Assembly: GCA_964022665.1 (NCBI GenBank)
Contig: CAXIDF010000015.1
Location: 1-64,000 of the forward strand
Source of the DNA: Haliea sp964022665
GTDB lineage: Bacteria > Pseudomonadota > Gammaproteobacteria > Pseudomonadales > Halieaceae
Length of the DNA stretch: 64,000 nucleotides
Direction of reading: 5' to 3'
The notes under the pieces: generated by a model
Told to the model about the DNA's origin: nothing
The model's database searches: none
Seen by the model: the letters and a program-made list of their open reading frames with translations, nothing else
Part shown: piece after piece, positions 59,192-64,000 of the stretch
Layout: each line of letters opens with the position of its first letter
Position numbering within the stretch: position 1 is the stretch's first letter
Program-made: the position numbers and the translations under genes

Positions 59192-60475
59192 CTAACTATA
59201 GCGGGCGATTGCCCGCCAACCAATATCGTTGCGCCGGGTGATACCGTCCCAGTGAATATGCTGCGCGGCGTCGTAGCAGCTTTGCTGGGCGGCGGCGATG
59301 TCCTCGCCCAGCGCAGTGACGCAGAGCACCCGGCCGCCATTGGTGACCATGTCATCGCCCGCGAGGGCGGTACCGGCGTGGAACACCTTGACCGTCTCCG
59401 GGAAAGGGTGATCCAGCCCGGTAATGGGCAGGCCTTTGGCGTAGTCGCCCGGGTAGCCGCCGGCGGCCAGTACCACACCAATGGCGCAGCGTGGGTCCCA
59501 GGTTGCGGTGGCGCGGTCCAGGTGCCCGTCCAGGGCGGCATTGCACAAGCCCGCGAGGTCGGATTGCAGGCGCAGCATGATGGGCTGCGTTTCCGGATCG
59601 CCGAAACGGCAGTTGTATTCGATCACCCTGGGGTCGCCGCTGGACGAGATCATCAGCCCCGCGTAGAGAAACCCCGTGTAGTCATTGCCCTCGGCAGCCA
59701 TGCCGCGCACGGTGGGCAGGATGACCTCATCCATTACCCGCTGGAACACGGCGTCGGTGACCACCGGTGCCGGCGAGTAGGCGCCCATGCCGCCCGTGTT
59801 GGGGCCGGTGTCGCCATCGCCGATGCGTTTGTGGTCCTGGCTGGTGGCCATGGGCAGCACGTTCTTGCCATCCACCATAACGATAAAACTGGCCTCTTCA
59901 CCTGCCAGAAACTCCTCGATCACCACGCGGCAGCCGGCATCGCCAAAGGCGTTGCCCGAGAGCATGTCGGTCACGGCGGCCTCGGCCTGGGCGAGGGTTT
60001 CGGCAACGATCACGCCTTTGCCTGCCGCCAGCCCATCGGCTTTCACCACAATGGGCGCACCCTGGCCGCGCAGGTAGGCGAGCGCGGGTTCAAGCTCGGT
60101 GAAGTTGGCGTAGGCCCCGGTGGGAATGCCGTGGCGAGCGAGGAAGTCCTTGGTGAAAGCCTTGGAGCCCTCAAGCTGTGCTGCTCCCTTGCGCGGGCCG
60201 AAGCAGCGCAGGCCGCGTTCACTGAAATAGTCGACTATGCCGGCGACCAGCGGCGCCTCGGGCCCGACGATCGTGAGGGCAATGCCCTCGGACTCGACAA
60301 ACCCGGCGAGCCCGGCAAAGTCCATGCTGTCGATAGCGACGTTGTGCAGCCCCGGTTCCGTTGCGGTGCCAGCATTCCCGGGCGCCACGTAGACACGGTC
60401 GACCGTGTCGCCCTGTGCCGCCTTCCAGGCGAGCGCGTGTTCGCGCCCACCGCTGCCTATCACCAGAATCTTCAT
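59192..60475 (-). CDS. purD: Phosphoribosylamine-glycine ligase PurD
   Basis: Second step of de novo purine synthesis. 427 aa from ATG 60475 (GAGAG upstream; TTG 60478 is one codon earlier). Landmarks: MKILVIGSGGREHALAWK, GPEAPLVAGIVDYF, ATP-grasp loop PIVVKADGLAAGKGV, EEFLAGEEASF, and CRFGDPETQPIMLRL. 14 bp after purH, in the order dusB-fis-purH-purD-coq7. Confidence 0.97.
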   Translation of the reverse strand: MKILVIGSGGREHALAWKAAQGDTVDRVYVAPGNAGTATEPGLHNVAIDSMDFAGLAGFVESEGIALTIVGPEAPLVAGIVDYFSERGLRCFGPRKGAAQLEGSKAFTKDFLARHGIPTGAYANFTELEPALAYLRGQGAPIVVKADGLAAGKGVIVAETLAQAEAAVTDMLSGNAFGDAGCRVVIEEFLAGEEASFIVMVDGKNVLPMATSQDHKRIGDGDTGPNTGGMGAYSPAPVVTDAVFQRVMDEVILPTVRGMAAEGNDYTGFLYAGLMISSSGDPRVIEYNCRFGDPETQPIMLRLQSDLAGLCNAALDGHLDRATATWDPRCAIGVVLAAGGYPGDYAKGLPITGLDHPFPETVKVFHAGTALAGDDMVTNGGRVLCVTALGEDIAAAQQSCYDAAQHIHWDGITRRNDIGWRAIARYS

Positions 60476-60489
60476 CAATGCTCTCTCGC

Positions 60490-62064
60490 TTAGTGGCGGA
60501 AATGGCGCATGCCGGTAAACACCATGGCCATGTCGTGTTCATCAGCGGCAGCAATGACTTCCTCGTCACGGATGGAGCCACCGGGCTGGATAACCGCCGC
60601 AATACCCGCCTTGCCAGCGTTGTCGATGCCGTCGCGGAAAGGGAAGAACGCGTCGGATGCCATTACCGAGCCGCGTACGGCGAGGCCCGCGTGCTCGGCC
60701 TTGATGGCGGCGATGCGGGCCGAATTCACGCGGCTCATCTGCCCCGCGCCCACACCCACCGTCTGGCTATTTGCGGCGTACACGATGGCGTTGGATTTGA
60801 CGAATTTGGCGACTTTCCACGCGAACAGCAGGTCCAGCATCTGCTGCGGCGTGGGTTGCCGCTTGCTGACAACGCGCAAATCGCCAGGCTCAACCATACC
60901 CAGGTCGCGATCCTGCACCAGCAGGCCGCCGTTCACTCGCTTGTAGTCCAGGGCCGGTTGGCTTTCGCTCCAGTTGCCACAGGCGAGCACCCGCACATTC
61001 TGCTTGGCCGCCACCACTTCCTGCGCCCCGGCGCTGACCGCGGGCGCGATGATCACCTCAACGAACTGCCGTTCCACAATGGCCTGCGCCGTCTCCGCAT
61101 CCAGTTCGCGATTGAAGGCGATAATGCCGCCAAAGGCGGATTCGGGGTCGGTGGCAAAGGCGAGGTCGTACGCTTCCAGCAAGGTTGCGGCCACGGCAAC
61201 GCCGCAGGGATTGGCGTGCTTGACGATCACGCAGGCAGGTTCGGCAAAATTCTTCACGCACTCCAAGGCGGCGTCGGTATCCGCCACATTGTTGTAGGAC
61301 AGCTCCTTGCCCTGCAGTTGCCGGGCGGTGGCGATGCCGGCTTCGGCCGGCTGTGCTTCTACATAGAAGGCCGCTTTCTGATGCGGATTCTCGCCGTAGC
61401 GCATCTCCTGCGCCTTGTGGAACTGGGTGTTGAACGTGCGTGGGAACACCGGCGAACCGCCGGGGGCGAGCTTGCCGAAGTGATTGGCGATGGCGCCGTC
61501 GTAGGCCGCGGTGTGCTCGTAGGCGCGAATGGCGAGGTCGAAGCGGGTTGCCAGTGTGGTGGCACCGTCGTGGCTGCGCATCTCTTCAATGATGCGTGTG
61601 TAGTCGCCGGCGTTGACCACAATGTTTACCCAGCGGTGGTTCTTCGCCGCGGCGCGCACCATGGTGGGCCCGCCAATGTCGATGTTCTCCACTGCGTCTT
61701 CCAGGCTGCAATCCGGCTTGGCGACCGTGGCCTCGAAGGGATAGAGGTTGACGACCACCATGTCGATGGCGTCAATACCGTGCTCGGTCATGACCGCATC
61801 ATCCTGACCGCGTCGCGCCAATATGCCGCCGTGGATCTTCGGGTGCAGGGTCTTCACGCGACCGTCCATCATTTCCGGGAAGCCGGTGTGGTCTGCCACT
61901 TCGGTGACCTCAAGGCCGGTGTCGCGCAGCAGGCGATAGGTGCCGCCGGTCGAAAGCAGCGCCACGCCGAGCGCCTGCAGTTCGGTGGCGAATTCGACGA
62001 TGCCGGTTTTATCGGAGACGCTGATGAGTGCGCGTCGAACGGGTACGAGAAGAGAATCGCTCAT
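60490..62064 (-). CDS. purH: Bifunctional AICAR formyltransferase/IMP cyclohydrolase PurH
   Basis: Last two steps of IMP synthesis. 524 aa. The N-terminal cyclohydrolase part has RRALISVSDKTGIVEFA, LLSTGGTYRLL, MMDGRVKTLHPKIHGGIL and DMVVVNLYPFEATVAKP. The C-terminal transformylase part has LRYGENPHQKAAFYVEA-like sequence (EMRYGENPHQKAAF), KHANPCGVA, and FFPFRDGIDNAGKAG with PGGSIRDEEVIAAADE. Lies 17 bp after fis. Confidence 0.97.
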   Translation of the reverse strand: MSDSLLVPVRRALISVSDKTGIVEFATELQALGVALLSTGGTYRLLRDTGLEVTEVADHTGFPEMMDGRVKTLHPKIHGGILARRGQDDAVMTEHGIDAIDMVVVNLYPFEATVAKPDCSLEDAVENIDIGGPTMVRAAAKNHRWVNIVVNAGDYTRIIEEMRSHDGATTLATRFDLAIRAYEHTAAYDGAIANHFGKLAPGGSPVFPRTFNTQFHKAQEMRYGENPHQKAAFYVEAQPAEAGIATARQLQGKELSYNNVADTDAALECVKNFAEPACVIVKHANPCGVAVAATLLEAYDLAFATDPESAFGGIIAFNRELDAETAQAIVERQFVEVIIAPAVSAGAQEVVAAKQNVRVLACGNWSESQPALDYKRVNGGLLVQDRDLGMVEPGDLRVVSKRQPTPQQMLDLLFAWKVAKFVKSNAIVYAANSQTVGVGAGQMSRVNSARIAAIKAEHAGLAVRGSVMASDAFFPFRDGIDNAGKAGIAAVIQPGGSIRDEEVIAAADEHDMAMVFTGMRHFRH

Positions 62065-62081
62065 GGTTTTTGGGTTGCCTG

Positions 62082-62390
62082 TCAGCTTTTGTCGGAAATG
62101 AGTTGGTACTGTTTGAGTTTCTTGCGCAGCGTGCCGCGGTTCAGTCCCAGCATGTGGGACGCCCGGGTCTGGTTATTGCGGGTGTACTCCATGACCGCAC
62201 GCAGCAGCGGTGCCTCCACCTCGGCCAGTACCAGATTGTAGAAGTCGGTTGTCGATTGGCCATCCAGCGCTTCAAGGTATTCGCCTACGGCACGCGCCAC
62301 GGCATCGTGCAGCCGCTCGGGTGCGGGCTCGGGGAGAGCGTTGGCGGGCTGGGTGTCGGGGTGTAGCGAGGGTGGTTCGAGGTCTTTCAT
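62082..62390 (-). CDS. fis: DNA-binding protein Fis
   Basis: Nucleoid-associated protein that bends DNA and activates rRNA promoters. 102 aa; the C-terminal half, from FYNLVLAEVEAPLLRAVMEY through NNQTRASHMLGLNRGTLRKK to LKQY, is the classic Fis dimer and helix-turn-helix. The N-terminal 35 residues are proline-rich and not conserved. Overlaps dusB by 4 bp, the conserved dusB-fis pair. Confidence 0.96.
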   Translation of the reverse strand: MKDLEPPSLHPDTQPANALPEPAPERLHDAVARAVGEYLEALDGQSTTDFYNLVLAEVEAPLLRAVMEYTRNNQTRASHMLGLNRGTLRKKLKQYQLISDKS

Positions 62391-63373
62391 GCCGCAAGGT
62401 TCTCTGCGCCGGTGCGCGTAAAGAGACGATCTATCATGTGCAGCTGGGCGCTACTGTCGGCCAGGGCGTTGAAGACGGCCCGGTGTGCCAGCCACTGTGG
62501 TTGGTGTTGCAGGAACCAGCCGACGTGCTTGCGCGCAATGCGCGGGCCTAGGAAGTCGCCGTAGAAAGCGTGCAGGGCGCGAACGTGGGCGTGCAGCAGG
62601 GCGACTTGTTGTTCCAGTGACGGCGCCGAAGGTGTCACACCAGTCGCCAGTCGCCCGGTGATCTGCCCGCACAGCCAGGGGCGGCCCTGGGCGGCGCGGC
62701 CGATCATGACGCCGGCTGCCCCGGTGTGACGAAGCACTGCCTCGGCTTTCTCGGCGGAATCGATATCGCCGTTGGCGTAGACCGGCATATCGACAGCCGC
62801 CACGATGTTGGCGATGGTGTCGTATTCCGCGTGGCCGCGGAATGCACAGGCGCGGGTGCGACCATGCACTGCGAGGGCGGCGATGCCGGCATCTTCGGCA
62901 ATACGTGCGATGCTCACACCGTTGCGCGATTCCGGCGCGGGGCCGGTACGTATTTTGAGCGTGACGGGCACGTCCACGGCGGCCACCACGGCGCGCAGAA
63001 TGCTCTCCACCAGCGGTTCATCAGCGAGCAGGGCGGAGCCGGCCGCCTTGCGGCAGACCTTTTTTGCCGGGCAGCCCATATTGATGTCGATCAGCTGCGC
63101 GCCCAGCGCAACGTTGTAGCGTGCCGCCTCGGCCATCTGCTGTGGATCGTTGCCGGCGATCTGCACCGAGCGCGGCTCGATCTCAGCGTCGTGGCGCGTG
63201 CGCAGGCGGGTTTTATCCGTGTTGCGCAGACGCGGATTGCTGTTGACCATCTCGGACACCACCAGGCCGGCACCGAGCCGGGCGCACAGCTGCCGGAACG
63301 GCAGGTCGGTTACGCCCGCCATGGGCGCCAGGGCAACGGCGTTGGTGAGTGTGTAGGGCCCGATTCGCGGCAT
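62387..63373 (-). CDS. dusB: tRNA-dihydrouridine synthase DusB
   Basis: FMN enzyme reducing specific uridines in tRNA. Start at ATG 63373 yields 328 aa beginning PRIGPYTLTNAVALAPMAGV, the usual N-terminus; the longer reading to 63421 would overlap the predicted promoter. Motifs: MAGVTDLPFRQLC, QIAGNDPQQMAEAA, DINMGCPAKKVCRKAAGSAL with the catalytic Cys, and VHGRTRACAF, MIGRAAQGRPW. First gene of dusB-fis-purH-purD-coq7. Confidence 0.95.
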   Translation of the reverse strand: MPRIGPYTLTNAVALAPMAGVTDLPFRQLCARLGAGLVVSEMVNSNPRLRNTDKTRLRTRHDAEIEPRSVQIAGNDPQQMAEAARYNVALGAQLIDINMGCPAKKVCRKAAGSALLADEPLVESILRAVVAAVDVPVTLKIRTGPAPESRNGVSIARIAEDAGIAALAVHGRTRACAFRGHAEYDTIANIVAAVDMPVYANGDIDSAEKAEAVLRHTGAAGVMIGRAAQGRPWLCGQITGRLATGVTPSAPSLEQQVALLHAHVRALHAFYGDFLGPRIARKHVGWFLQHQPQWLAHRAVFNALADSSAQLHMIDRLFTRTGAENLAA

Positions 63374-63409
63374 TGGGGGAGACTGTGAGGTCGCTTCAGG
63401 AAGCAGCGT

Positions 63410-63438
63410 ATGATACGCCACCGTGGCGCGGGGTTAAA
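63410..63438 (-). promoter_or_regulatory. Promoter of dusB-fis-purHD
   Basis: On the minus strand, -35 TTTAAC (63438-63433), 17-bp spacer, -10 TATCAT (63415-63410). A start near 63404 excludes ATG 63421 as the dusB initiation codon and supports 63373. Confidence 0.55.
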
Positions 63439-63510
63439 GCGCACTGTGGCGGATGTGTGTTGCGCGTTACACTCGGGATCGATAAAGCCAATAATCAATA
63501 AGGATGACTG

Positions 63511-64000
63511 ATGACGACAGTAAATGCTTTGCAGGGTAAAACCGCTCTGGTCACCGGTGGTGCCGGTGGTATCGGCGCCGCGTGCGCACGCGCCCTGCTG
63601 GCTGACGGGGCGGCTGTGGTATTGATGGGGCGCCGGGAGGAGGCACTGCAGACAGTGCGCCAGACGTTGCTGAATGCGGTGCCGGGCGGGCAGGTCAGTC
63701 TTTGCCTCGGCGATGCGCTGCAAGAGGATGATGTCTGCAGGGCGGTGGATGTGGCGCACGCCATCGCCGGAGGCCTGGATATTGTTGTACCCACGGTGGG
63801 TGGTGGTGGCTTCAAGCCGCTGCTGTTGCAGGACCTGGATGGCTTGCGCCAGGAGCTGGACCTGAACATCGGGTCCGTTTTTCTCGCAGTACGACACGCG
63901 GCGCCGGTGATGGCGCGCGGCGGCAGCATCGTATGCATTTCCTCAACTACAGCAGGCATGCCGTTTCCCTGGCTGTCGGCCTACTGCGCGGGCAAGGCTG
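63511..64000 (+). CDS. Short-chain dehydrogenase/reductase, 3' end outside window
   Basis: ATG 63511 is preceded by AAGGA. About 163 codons are visible: TALVTGGAGGIGAACARAL (Rossmann motif), VLMGRRE, GDALQED, the NAG-equivalent region VPTVGGGGF (Asn replaced), NIGSVFLAVRH, CISSTTAGMPFP with the catalytic Ser, and YCAGK with the Tyr and Lys. Divergent from dusB. Substrate unknown; no sign that it belongs to the 34.8-54.8 kb island. Confidence 0.85.
   Translation, partial: MTTVNALQGKTALVTGGAGGIGAACARALLADGAAVVLMGRREEALQTVRQTLLNAVPGGQVSLCLGDALQEDDVCRAVDVAHAIAGGLDIVVPTVGGGGFKPLLLQDLDGLRQELDLNIGSVFLAVRHAAPVMARGGSIVCISSTTAGMPFPWLSAYCAGKA

Noticed and set aside
60361..62241. 626-codon open frame on the plus strand, and a similar 446-codon one at 59153-60493
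   Set aside because: Both are antisense shadows of purH and purD.
1..64000. tRNA genes, CRISPR arrays, insertion sequences
   Set aside because: No cloverleaf-like sequence, regularly spaced repeat series, or transposase/integrase motif was seen by reading; a dedicated scan was not possible.

Overview
The window reads as chromosome of a fairly GC-rich marine gammaproteobacterium. Gene order follows Pseudomonas and Cellvibrionales relatives: rpsU-yqeY-dnaG-rpoD, lptD-surA-pdxA, rpe-trpE, trpGDC with a Vfr-type crp, osmC, coq7, and dusB-fis-purH-purD. A Halieaceae or Spongiibacteraceae-like bacterium is my best guess (inference). I saw no rRNA, tRNA, CRISPR array, transposase or integrase.

Layout. 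1-9.57 kb is housekeeping: the macromolecular synthesis operon (rpsU, yqeY, dnaG, 5' part of rpoD) on the minus strand, tsaD-folB-folK on plus, and rsmA-apaG-apaH-cca on minus. 9.72-25.69 kb is a surface-polysaccharide island: an ABC exporter pair, a Wzz/WecA-like pair on the opposite strand, then a tightly coupled plus-strand run of epimerase, glycosyltransferases, WecG, two sulfotransferase-like proteins, an FkbM methyltransferase, a Wzy/ligase-like protein and a flippase. It ends with two minus-strand membrane proteins. The island separates pdxA from rsmA in the otherwise conserved lptD-surA-pdxA-rsmA-apaG-apaH order. 25.77-34.5 kb is housekeeping: pdxA, surA, lptD, amgK-murU, rpe, trpE.

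34.8-54.75 kb is a second island, lying between trpE and trpGDC. It carries two near-duplicate TonB-dependent receptors, two alkylsulfatase-like metallo-beta-lactamase-fold (MBL) proteins, a Cys-type arylsulfatase and a Rieske oxygenase resembling steroid hydroxylases. It also has a secreted protein of unknown family, a TetR regulator, two SDRs, an acetoacetate-decarboxylase-like protein, a DUF3604 lipoprotein, a VOC protein and an Old Yellow Enzyme. The two divergent intergenic regions share a 15-bp element (ATACACAAGTGTTAC at 41356 and 51621), so the island looks like one regulon. My inference is uptake, desulfation and oxidative breakdown of a sulfated hydrophobic (steroid- or terpenoid-like) compound. 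A decayed gene and a nested inverted repeat sit at the trpE edge.

54.8-64 kb returns to housekeeping: trpGDC, crp/vfr, osmC, coq7, purD, purH, fis, dusB and the start of another SDR. Start codons were chosen from ribosome binding sites, 4-bp overlaps (ATGA/GTGA) and family N-termini. Several differ from the longest open frame.
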